Shown piece after piece: positions 1-6,700 of a stretch of DNA of 7,911 nt. The DNA is taken from the NCBI GenBank assembly GCA_031282535.1, contig JAITDM010000148.1:1-7911 (forward strand). The letters run 5' to 3'. The DNA comes from Oscillospiraceae bacterium (GTDB lineage: Bacteria; Bacillota; Clostridia; Oscillospirales; UBA929). Position 1 is the first letter of the stretch, and the number at the start of each line of letters is the position of its first letter. Position numbers and translations under genes: made by a program. The notes beneath the pieces are model-generated. The model ran no database searches. It had not been told where the DNA came from and saw only the letters and a list, made by a program, of their open reading frames with translations.

Positions 1-1188
1 CAAACGCTTATAAGCATCTTGCTGCAACCTAATCTTTGTACGTGACATCTTTATCGATTTATCGAACTGATCAAGGATCTCGCGCCGCCTGGCGTTATGG
101 CTATGGAGCGTTAGACAAAATTTATCTAATCCCGCTTGTGTCAAACGCTTGTATACAACTTCAAGAGCCGCCATCTTCTCGGAGACAAATAACACTCGTT
201 TCCCGATAGCCATTAGTTCTGCAATAATATTGGTGATAGTTTGACTTTTTCCAGTTCCTGGAGGTCCTTGCAAAATAAAACTGGTCCCACTCTTAGCAAG
301 AAGTATTGCATCTTGCTGACTAGAGTCCGTATCAATGACAGAAAATACCGTGCTAGGTTCAGTCTTGTCGTGAGCATAGTTCGTTAATTTTGATAAACTC
401 GTATCATCCCTGATAATCTCACCATTGATAGCTTGGACTATAGGATGTTCACAGATCTTTTCTGCGTTGCGCTCCAGGTCACGATACATATTAATCTTCA
501 TAAATGAGAACAACGACAGCTGTGTTTTATCCATTGAAACGTGCCAACCGAGAGCTTTCGTTGCTTGAGAAATGCTATGCAGATAATCATTAAGGTCAGT
601 ATCCTCTGACAGTTGAGGTAGCTCTATCTTAAAATCGCTCAGTAGCTTTTGTTCTAAAGAATGATTAGTTGTCATTTCTTCGTCTGACCTTGACAGGATG
701 ATTGGAGAGAACAAGTCCTCTTGTATCAATTTGACTGGAAGCAGAAGCAATGGAGAACGCATTTCCTGGCCATCTACACCGTTTTCCTTCCAATTGAGGA
801 ATCCAAACGCAAGGTATAATACATTGAGGCCCTTTTCTTCTGCGAATTCCTTTGCCTTCTTCATAAGATTGCGTAAGGTCTTAATAGTTTCCTCTGGAGA
901 TTGGTTAGTCTCAACTGATGCTTTGGAGATAGCTGGATCACAACTAAATAGGTCAAATTGTCCGACAAAAGATGGTTCTTTTTGTGAATTCGGCAGGTCA
1001 AATTGCAATATCCCGTCGGTATCTGTAAACAGTTTCCAGGTATCGCAAACTGATGGCTTGCTTATTAGTAGCGAGTGGCGTTGAACCCGTGCGTCATCGT
1101 GCGGCAATGGGCAATTAATCAAACGGTTGCGCTTCCCCAAGTCAAGCAACCGCTTTTTCCAGTAATCCAGTCTGTCTGTAATGAGCAT
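1..1188 (-). CDS. DUF4011-type superfamily 1 helicase, N-terminal part (runs off left edge)
   Basis: The frame is open for 396 codons from the ATG at 1188 to the window edge; the C-terminal part lies outside. The start is preceded by a GGAG (about 1195-1198) and sits 16 bp after the stop of the XRE gene. Residues 1-20 (MLITDRLDYWKKRLLDLGKR, followed by NRLIN) match the typical opening of DUF4011. The stretch around YLAFGFLNWKE and MRSPLLLLPV, and later KINMYRDLERN, are also hallmarks of that domain. From about residue 285 the ATP-binding helicase motor begins, with a Q-motif-like SSQQDA (QQ at 291-292) and Walker A GPPGTGKS at 308-315 (K314). LFVSEKMAALEVVYKRL follows. Family knowledge: full-length relatives are very large, often with DUF3320 or Vsr-like nuclease ends, and I recall them from surveys of antiphage-defence genes. 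A defence role here is inferred. Base composition is clearly AT-richer than in the genes to the right. No frameshift or internal stop was seen. Confidence 0.9.
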   Translation of the reverse strand, partial: MLITDRLDYWKKRLLDLGKRNRLINCPLPHDDARVQRHSLLISKPSVCDTWKLFTDTDGILQFDLPNSQKEPSFVGQFDLFSCDPAISKASVETNQSPEETIKTLRNLMKKAKEFAEEKGLNVLYLAFGFLNWKENGVDGQEMRSPLLLLPVKLIQEDLFSPIILSRSDEEMTTNHSLEQKLLSDFKIELPQLSEDTDLNDYLHSISQATKALGWHVSMDKTQLSLFSFMKINMYRDLERNAEKICEHPIVQAINGEIIRDDTSLSKLTNYAHDKTEPSTVFSVIDTDSSQQDAILLAKSGTSFILQGPPGTGKSQTITNIIAELMAIGKRVLFVSEKMAALEVVYKRLTQAGLDKFCLTLHSHNARRREILDQFDKSIKMSRTKIRLQQDAYKRL

Positions 1189-1204
1189 ATCTGTTCTCCA
1201 CCAA

Positions 1205-1423
1205 TCAAACTCTTATGTGCTCCAAAGCAACAACAACCTCACTGGATATCTCGCTCTGAGCGGCGTATTCTTTTAGCTGAAGCATCGCGAGCCGACTCGG
1301 TTTGGCTCGATTATTTTCCCAGCGATTGAGCGTAGCAAAACTCACATTCAAGTCGCGAGCAAGAGTTTCTTGCGAAATGCACAATTCTTTGCGAATGGTT
1401 TTGAGTATCTCGTCAATTTGCAT
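1205..1423 (-). CDS. Small XRE-family HTH regulator
   Basis: This is a 72-residue protein made of little more than one helix-turn-helix. Residues 17-43 (SQETLARDLNVSFATLNRWE, then NNRAKPS) fit the Cro/CI HTH_3 pattern, with the recognition helix around VSFATLNRWE. The start was set at the ATG at 1423, not the alternative start at 1453, because a full Shine-Dalgarno sequence (GGAGGTGA, 1431-1438) lies 7 nt upstream of it. The stop at 1205 lies 16 bp before the helicase start, so the two genes are almost certainly one operon read from the promoter at 1454-1482. Small HTH proteins of this type often precede helicase or methyltransferase genes of accessory islands. The likely job is autoregulation of the operon, which is inferred. 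Confidence 0.92.
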   Translation of the reverse strand: MQIDEILKTIRKELCISQETLARDLNVSFATLNRWENNRAKPSRLAMLQLKEYAAQSEISSEVVVALEHIRV

Positions 1424-1430
1424 AATCGAA

Positions 1431-1438
1431 TCACCTCC
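1431..1438 (-). promoter_or_regulatory. Ribosome binding site of the XRE gene
   Basis: GGAGGTGA on the minus strand, 7 nt before the ATG at 1423. It matches the anti-Shine-Dalgarno over eight bases and decides the start codon in favour of 1423. Confidence 0.9.
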
Positions 1439-1453
1439 CATATCCTGAACCAT

Positions 1454-1482
1454 TTATAACACATGATATGACGTCTTGTCAA
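1454..1482 (-). promoter_or_regulatory. Sigma-A promoter of the XRE-helicase operon
   Basis: Minus-strand TTGACA (1477-1482, a perfect -35), a 17-bp spacer, then TTATAA (1454-1459). It lies about 30 bp upstream of the XRE start, leaving a short leader that carries the ribosome binding site. This is the best consensus match in the window. Confidence 0.8.
1469..1481. promoter_or_regulatory. Candidate operator overlapping the -35 of the XRE promoter
   Basis: A short inverted repeat, TGAC-N5-GTCA, overlaps the -35 and the start of the spacer; the palindrome GACGTC sits inside it. The position suits repression by the small XRE protein, but arms of four bases are weak evidence. Confidence 0.3.
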
Positions 1483-1555
1483 GAAGGCAAACGCACGTAC
1501 GCTTGCTTGGTCAACCAGACACAAAGAGGCAAATAAAGCGTCAGCAGCGGAATTC

Positions 1556-1595
1556 TTACGACTTTCCGGACAAAAATCTTACAAGTTTCTTACAA
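1556..1595 (+). promoter_or_regulatory. 11-bp-periodic direct repeats, candidate response-regulator site
   Basis: TTACAA occurs at 1579-1584 and 1590-1595, separated by five bases; each copy is part of an 8-bp TCTTACAA. A related TTACGA lies 23 bp further upstream (1556-1561), close to two more turns. Hexamers repeated every 11 bp are the arrangement bound by OmpR/PhoB-family regulators. The repeats lie about 15 bp upstream of the proposed -35 of the lipoprotein gene, which suits an activator. The sequence does not show which regulator binds. Confidence 0.4.
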
Positions 1596-1609
1596 TTGCG
1601 GTCTCTCCC

Positions 1610-1638
1610 TTGTGCCGTTTCCGCCGCCGTGATACACT
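1610..1638 (+). promoter_or_regulatory. Probable promoter of the lipoprotein gene
   Basis: TTGTGC (1610-1615), a 17-bp spacer, then TACACT (1633-1638) preceded by TGA, giving an extended -10. The -35 is poor, in keeping with a promoter helped by an activator at the direct repeats just upstream. The transcript leader would be about 60 nt. Confidence 0.42.
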
Positions 1639-1640
1639 GC

Positions 1641-1679
1641 AGGCGGGGCGGAAGAGATGCTGTTTTTTGGCCGCCGCCT
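1641..1679 (+). other. GC-rich hairpin in the leader of the lipoprotein gene
   Basis: AGGCGG (1641-1646) pairs with CCGCCT (1674-1679). The stem can extend by GGC with CGG pairing past one bulged G. The loop of about 20 nt contains a run of six T. It ends about 10 nt before the ribosome binding site at 1690-1697, so it may protect the RNA end or affect translation. It could be chance in GC-rich DNA. Confidence 0.3.
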
Positions 1680-1703
1680 ACATGAGATCAAGGAGGGGAT
1701 CAT

Positions 1704-3362
1704 ATGCGCACAAATCGGAGGCGAGGTGCTGCCTTGCTCATCGCCTGTCTCGTATGCTTCACAATGCTCGCGGCCTGCAGCGGAGAGGGCCTGATGAGAT
1801 GGGGGGCCGCGTCTCCCGATGGGGGCGCGCCGGTGTCGCCGCCGGTGATTCCGCGCGGGGGGACAGAATTCAATGTCGAAGCGGACATCGACGTCGGGAC
1901 GGACCTCGTCAGCGTCAAAGAACCCCCCGACGTTGAGACGGATCCCAACGTCGTTGTCTGGGTGGTCTATTCGCCGGAAGGCAAAGCTTGGCAGGAGCCG
2001 CTGAACGGGATCCTGCGAAGCAAAGCGGCGCCCTACACGGTGCGGATCGTCAACTATTTTTCCACCGAGGACGACTTCACAGGCAAACCGGCGGAAGAAG
2101 TCGCCGCCCTGCTGACACAGCGGCGGGACGGCGGAGAACAGACGGACGTGATCTCCGTCCCGATGCAGAGCGGTCAGGACATGAGCATGTCGCCCTATGT
2201 GACCGCAGCCGGGCGCGGGCTGCTGCTGCCGCTGGACGACCTGCTGACGTCCGCCCGGGGGAACGAACTGATCCAAAGCATCCCCGCGCGCGACCTGGCG
2301 CGTTCCCAGATCGACGGGGCGACATATGGGATCTCTGTCCACCGCCGGTCCGTGACGGCCACGGCCTATGACAAAGCGTATTTAGAGAGACACCACATCT
2401 CCGTGGACCAACTCTCCGCGGACCCCTTCACCAATGAGGCTTTGTTCCAGAAGGTACGCGACACCGAGCCGGGCAGCATTGTGCCCTATGCTTACAACAC
2501 GGATCCCGCCGACGCCTTGGGCCTCTGGCGGGTCACCGAGAGTATTGTGTACACGCCCGAAGGACGGTTTCGCAATCTCTTTGAGCTCCCCGAATTTCGC
2601 ACGTATTTGGCGCGTCTGTACGACTGGGAGGAGAGAGGGCTGATCTCTATACCCTGGGCCGGGAGCGGAGGGGCCCGAAATTTTGTGGCCACGACGGCCC
2701 TGGTGCAGACGGACGAAGTCTTTGAGGGCGACTACGTCTATCACGTCGGTGCAGGCAAAGACATCATCACAGACGTGGTGTTTATTCCAAACATGCGGCA
2801 GGCGCAGGTGGCGCCCTATTGGGGGGACTCCCAGAACGGTGTCGCCGCCTGGTCGCGCAACCAGACCTATGCATTTGACTTTTTAACCCGGCTCTACACA
2901 GACCGCGACATTGCCAATCTGATCCAATACGGTGTCGAAAATCAAACCTACACGCTGGAAGACGGTGTCGCCGTATATCGGGGGCGGTCCACTTGGCAGT
3001 GGATGCGGGAAAATTTTACCAACAGCCTGTTGGCATACCCGCAGGCCACGGCGGCCCAGGACAGTCTGGGCTATCAGGAGCGGTACTATGAGCTGTGCGA
3101 GCCGTATATCCCGGACGGATTTCGCTTTGATCCCGCGCCTGTCGCCGAGGAACTGGCCGCCGTGCGGTCCGCCTATTACCAGAATCCGGACGGAATATCG
3201 TCGTCGACCAGGCAGATTCGGACCCTGATGCTTCTGGCGTCGCCCTCGTGGGAGGCGGATGTGGAGGACATCTCCGCCCGGCTGAAAGAGGCCGGGATCG
3301 ACGCGGTGATCGCGGAGGCCGAACGGCAGCTGGCGGCATGGAGACAGCGGCGCGGGGCATAG
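1704..3362 (+). CDS. ABC transporter substrate-binding lipoprotein (LplA/DUF3502-like)
   Basis: A 552-residue exported lipoprotein. The start at 1704 has AAGGAGGG (1690-1697) six bases upstream. Residues 1-25 form a type II signal peptide: RRR, a hydrophobic stretch, then the lipobox LAAC with C25 as the lipidated cysteine, followed by a flexible Ser/Gly/Pro-rich spacer. The mature part has the look of a carbohydrate-type binding protein: DVISVPMQ, a GLLLPLDDLL stretch, ATYGISVHRR, and WGDSQNGVAAWSRN at about 373-386. The C-terminus has the run YAFDFLTRLYTDRDIANLIQ and ends in GIDAVIAEAERQLAAW, resembling proteins with a C-terminal DUF3502 domain. Family knowledge: such proteins bind sugars or peptides outside the membrane and hand them to an ABC permease. 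No permease or ATPase gene is adjacent, so the partner must be encoded elsewhere. The ligand cannot be read from the sequence. Confidence 0.85.
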   Translation: MRTNRRRGAALLIACLVCFTMLAACSGEGLMRWGAASPDGGAPVSPPVIPRGGTEFNVEADIDVGTDLVSVKEPPDVETDPNVVVWVVYSPEGKAWQEPLNGILRSKAAPYTVRIVNYFSTEDDFTGKPAEEVAALLTQRRDGGEQTDVISVPMQSGQDMSMSPYVTAAGRGLLLPLDDLLTSARGNELIQSIPARDLARSQIDGATYGISVHRRSVTATAYDKAYLERHHISVDQLSADPFTNEALFQKVRDTEPGSIVPYAYNTDPADALGLWRVTESIVYTPEGRFRNLFELPEFRTYLARLYDWEERGLISIPWAGSGGARNFVATTALVQTDEVFEGDYVYHVGAGKDIITDVVFIPNMRQAQVAPYWGDSQNGVAAWSRNQTYAFDFLTRLYTDRDIANLIQYGVENQTYTLEDGVAVYRGRSTWQWMRENFTNSLLAYPQATAAQDSLGYQERYYELCEPYIPDGFRFDPAPVAEELAAVRSAYYQNPDGISSSTRQIRTLMLLASPSWEADVEDISARLKEAGIDAVIAEAERQLAAWRQRRGA

Positions 3363-3404
3363 AAGACGTATTTGCGGCGCCCCGTTGACTTTTTGATCGC
3401 TGTG

Positions 3405-3453
3405 CTCAACAAGCAAACTCGTAAGTTGTAAACTTACGAGTTTGCTTGTTGAG
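3405..3453. repeat. Perfect 23-bp inverted repeat, possible terminator
   Basis: The arms 3405-3427 and 3431-3453 are exact reverse complements with a 3-nt loop (GTA). The element starts 43 bp after the stop of the lipoprotein gene, so it could end or stabilise that transcript. Unlike an ordinary intrinsic terminator the stem is AT-rich and no T-tract follows on either strand. It may instead be a dispersed intergenic palindrome or a protein-binding site. Confidence 0.7.
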
Positions 3454-3670
3454 AGTGGAAATTATTCCCTGCGAGCCCTTTGCTGCCGGCCTCCGAAAAC
3501 AGTGCATATGCAATCGCCTCAAAGCATATCAGAAGTCCTGATGGGGCGTCCGCAGCATATAGATTACAGAGACCCCCATAGGCGGTATTGAACTGTGCGG
3601 GCGATCGTCCGGGCGGTGTGGAAGGTGTCCCCCAAAGACGCGCTGCCGACGGTTTTCTCGCCGCCCTCGG
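3454..3670. other. Intergenic stretch with no recognised gene
   Basis: Between the palindrome and the next promoter I see no convincing gene. A minus-strand frame is open across the area (3434-3757), but it has no good ribosome binding site, crosses the palindrome and the tandem repeat, and resembles no family I know. The stretch contains a 10-bp palindrome, TGCATATGCA (3503-3512), and three GCATAT words. It could be a degraded element or a long upstream regulatory region. Confidence 0.5.
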
Positions 3671-3699
3671 TTGAAATCCGTCGAAGGACATGATATAGT
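3671..3699 (+). promoter_or_regulatory. Promoter of the GHL10-amidase gene
   Basis: TTGAAA (3671-3676), a 17-bp spacer, then TATAGT (3694-3699) preceded by TGA, which makes an extended -10. It lies about 100 bp upstream of the ATG at 3799. The -10 lies within the first copy of a 17-bp tandem repeat; the second copy repeats the -10 but lacks a good -35. Confidence 0.65.
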
Positions 3700-3716
3700 G
3701 AAGGACATGATATAGT
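3683..3716 (+). repeat. Perfect 17-bp tandem duplication carrying an extended -10
   Basis: GAAGGACATGATATAGT occurs twice back to back (3683-3699 and 3700-3716) with no mismatch. Each copy ends in TGATATAGT, an extended -10 with one difference from consensus. The duplication places a second possible -10 17 bp downstream of the first. Confidence 0.9.
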
Positions 3717-3759
3717 AAGGTCGGCATCGGCGGAGATGACCACTCAACACTCAGCACTG

Positions 3760-3786
3760 AACCGGCCGCGCGAAGCTGCGCCGGTT
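3760..3786 (+). other. Hairpin just upstream of the amidase ribosome binding site
   Basis: AACCGGC (3760-3766) pairs with GCCGGTT (3780-3786) around a 13-nt loop. The stem ends two bases before the GGAGG at 3789-3793, so it could influence ribosome access or mRNA stability. No competing structure or ligand-binding aptamer is evident. Confidence 0.4.
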
Positions 3787-3788
3787 AT

Positions 3789-3793
3789 GGAGG
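3789..3793 (+). promoter_or_regulatory. Ribosome binding site deciding the amidase start
   Basis: GGAGG lies five bases before the ATG at 3799. The earlier in-frame ATG at 3736 has no properly spaced site, and starting there would add 21 residues ahead of the membrane segment. 3799 is therefore the likely start. Confidence 0.8.
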
Positions 3794-3798
3794 TTGCC

Positions 3799-6700
3799 AT
3801 GCGGAAAAATGTAAAAATTTTGGTGGGCCTGATCACGGCGCTGGCCGTGGTGGCGCTGGGGGCGGGCAGCATCTACTTCTTTGCTTACGCGCCGGAAGAC
3901 GTGCCCGGGGCGGCGACATTGGCTCCATCGGGCAGTGCCGCGCCGCCGGGGCCGGGGCGGCCTGAGACACCCGGGCCACCGGAGGACGAGAGTCTGTCCG
4001 GTTCGGATCAGCCCGACGACGTGACGCCGGGCGAACCCGGGCTGCCCGCCGCCGGCGGACAGCCCGAAACGACCCCGCCGGTGGCAGCGGTCCCACCGGC
4101 GCCGCCGCCGTCGGAGACGACTCCGTTTCGCGCGGTCTGGGTGGCGTCGGTACTGAACCTCGACTACCCGTCCCGGACCGGCCTTTCGGTGGACGCGCTG
4201 AAACAGGAGGCGCTCCGCATTTTGGACGACGCCGTGGACATCGGTTTCAACGCCGTGATTTTGCAGGTGCGCCCGACCGGCGACGCTCTGTACCGCTCGG
4301 AGGTCTTCCCGTGGTCGGCCAATTTGACCGGGACACAAGGGCAGGCGCCGGCCGGGGACTTCGACCCGCTCGCCTTCTGGGTGGAGGAGGCCCACAGGCG
4401 CGGCCTGGCCCTGCACGCGTGGATCAACCCCTTCCGCGTCACGGCGGGCGGCGCGGGCGGGCACGACCTGACGTCGCTCTCCGCGGACAACCCGGCCCGC
4501 CAGCACCCGGACTGGGTGGTGGCCTACCGGGACGGCAAACTGTATTACAACCCGGGTCTGCCCGATGTGCGCCGGCTGATCGTGAACGGGGTGGCGGAAC
4601 TTGTCCGCCGCTACGAGATCGACGGCGTCCACTACGACGATTATTTTTATCCGGGCGCGGATTTTCCGGACGACGCCGCCTACGCCGCCCACGGCGCGGG
4701 GTTTGCCCAAAAGGACGACTGGCGGCGCGACAACATCAACCGGCTGATCCAGGACACGCAGCGGACGGTCAAGGACCTGCGGCCGGACTGCCGGTTCGGC
4801 GTCAGCCCGTTCGGCATCTGGGCCAACCGCTCCTCCCGGCAGGACGGCAGCGACACGCGGGGACAGGAGTCCTATTCGGCCCACTTCGCCGATACGCGGC
4901 GGTGGGTGAGGTCCGGCTGGCTCGATTACATCTGCCCGCAGCTCTATTGGCACATCGGGTATGACGTGGCCGACTACCAGATCCTGCTTGACTGGTGGCG
5001 GGATGTGGTGCGGGACACCGGCGTCGACCTGTACGTCGGCCACGCCGATTACCGCGTCGGCACGGGGGAAAGCCCCTCGGACCCGTGGTACGGCGCGGAT
5101 GAGATCGTCAGACAGCTCGCGATGAACGCCGCCGCGCCCGAGGTGGCGGGCGACGTACACTTTCGCTACGGTTTTTTTGCCGAGAAAGGCGCGCTCTACC
5201 GGGCGGTGAAGGGCGTCTACCGCGGCACGGGGCAGGAGACCGCGCCGCCCGCCGCCGCCGTTTCGGCCAAGCCGGCCGGGTCCGGCGCCCCGATCGTCAT
5301 GCCGACGGCGGATTTTAAGACGCTGGCGCTGGGCCGCCCCGCGAAAAACGTTTCCACCTCCGACGACAGCTACTACATCCTGGGCGTCTCCGACCCCGCG
5401 CAGGCACTGTCCGTCAACGGCCAAACGGTGGACGGGCGGGGCCCGGGCGGGGCCTTTGGCGTCTTGGTGCCGCTTGAGAAGGGGGCCAACAAATTCACCT
5501 TCAAACAGGGGAGCCGGAGCGTCTCCGTCACGATCACACGGACGTCTCCATCCTCGTCGTCGTCTGCGCCGGAGCGGATGGACAAGGCCGAGATCGTGGC
5601 CGGATCCGGCGTCCCGTCCGACGGGGAGGAGTACTGCAGACCGGGCGAGACGGTGAAGCTCCGCTGCAAAGCCCCCATCGGCGCGAGCGTCACGGTGACG
5701 CTGGGCGGCCAGAGTTTCCCGATGGAGCCGGCGGTGAAAAAGCAGCCGGCGGGCGGCGGATACTATGCCACCACCTATACATACGACTACACACTGCCGG
5801 ACACCGACGTCACGGGGCAGGTCGTCACGGTGGGCGCGCCCGTCTATCAGATGACGATCGACGGGCGGACGAGCACCCAGACGGCGCGCGTCGTCAAGTG
5901 TCTGCCCGAGGGCGCGCCCTATTACGCGCAGGTTGAGTCGGAGACAGCCTACGTCTACGCCAAGGCCTCCACCTCCGACGGACCGCAGGGGGAGCTCAGC
6001 CGGGGCCAGCAGGACAATGTCACCGCCGTCACGGGCGGCGGCGCTTGGGTGCGGCTGGCCATGGGCGGTTGGGTCCAGGGCGACGACGTCGCCCGCACCG
6101 AGGGGCGGCAGGCGCTGGCCAACCGGTTGACCGGCGCCGTCTACGCGCGGGGCCAGGGGTGGGACACCCTCGCGTTGAGCGGCAGCGTCTGCAGCGCCAC
6201 CCGGGTCGAATACGACGGCCAGACGCTCACATGCACCGTGTACGGCGCCGAGACATCGCCGTCGGTGAGTCTCCCGGCGGACACGCCGTTTGTCTCGTTC
6301 ACGGCGGCGCGCAGCGGTGCCAACGCGGTGTACAAGGGCACGCTCCGGGCGGGCGAACGGCTGGACGGCTACTACGTGACCGCCGCGCAAGACGGCACGC
6401 TGGTCCTCCACATCAAGCGTCATCCGCGCGCCGGCGGCGGGGCAAAGCCGCTGGCCGGCCTTGTCGTCCTGCTCGACCCGGGTCACGGCGGCGGCGAGAG
6501 CGGCGCGCTGGGCCCCTTCGGGGACCGTCTTCCGGAGAAGACGATCAACCTGTATACGGCCTCGAAGGTGCGCTGGGAGCTCGAACAGATGGGCGCCACC
6601 GTCGTCATGACGCGCACGGAGGACACGACGGTGTCCCTGGCCGCGCGCGTCGCCCAGAGCCGCGCGCTCCGGCCCGACCTGTTTCTGTCCATCCACGGCA

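Noticed and set aside
698..1329. Plus-strand open frames across the helicase and XRE genes
   Set aside because: They overlap minus-strand genes with strong family motifs, lack convincing ribosome binding sites, and resemble no protein.
1590..2342. Minus-strand 250-codon frame opposite the lipoprotein gene
   Set aside because: It is low-complexity Arg/Gly-rich sequence without any family feature, opposite a gene with a clear signal peptide and ribosome binding site.
3385..3413. TTGACT at 3385 as a promoter -35
   Set aside because: No -10-like hexamer occurs 16-18 bp downstream; the spot falls inside the palindrome.
3434..3757. Minus-strand 107-codon frame in the intergenic region
   Set aside because: It reads through the palindrome and the tandem promoter repeat, has no usable ribosome binding site and no recognisable domain.
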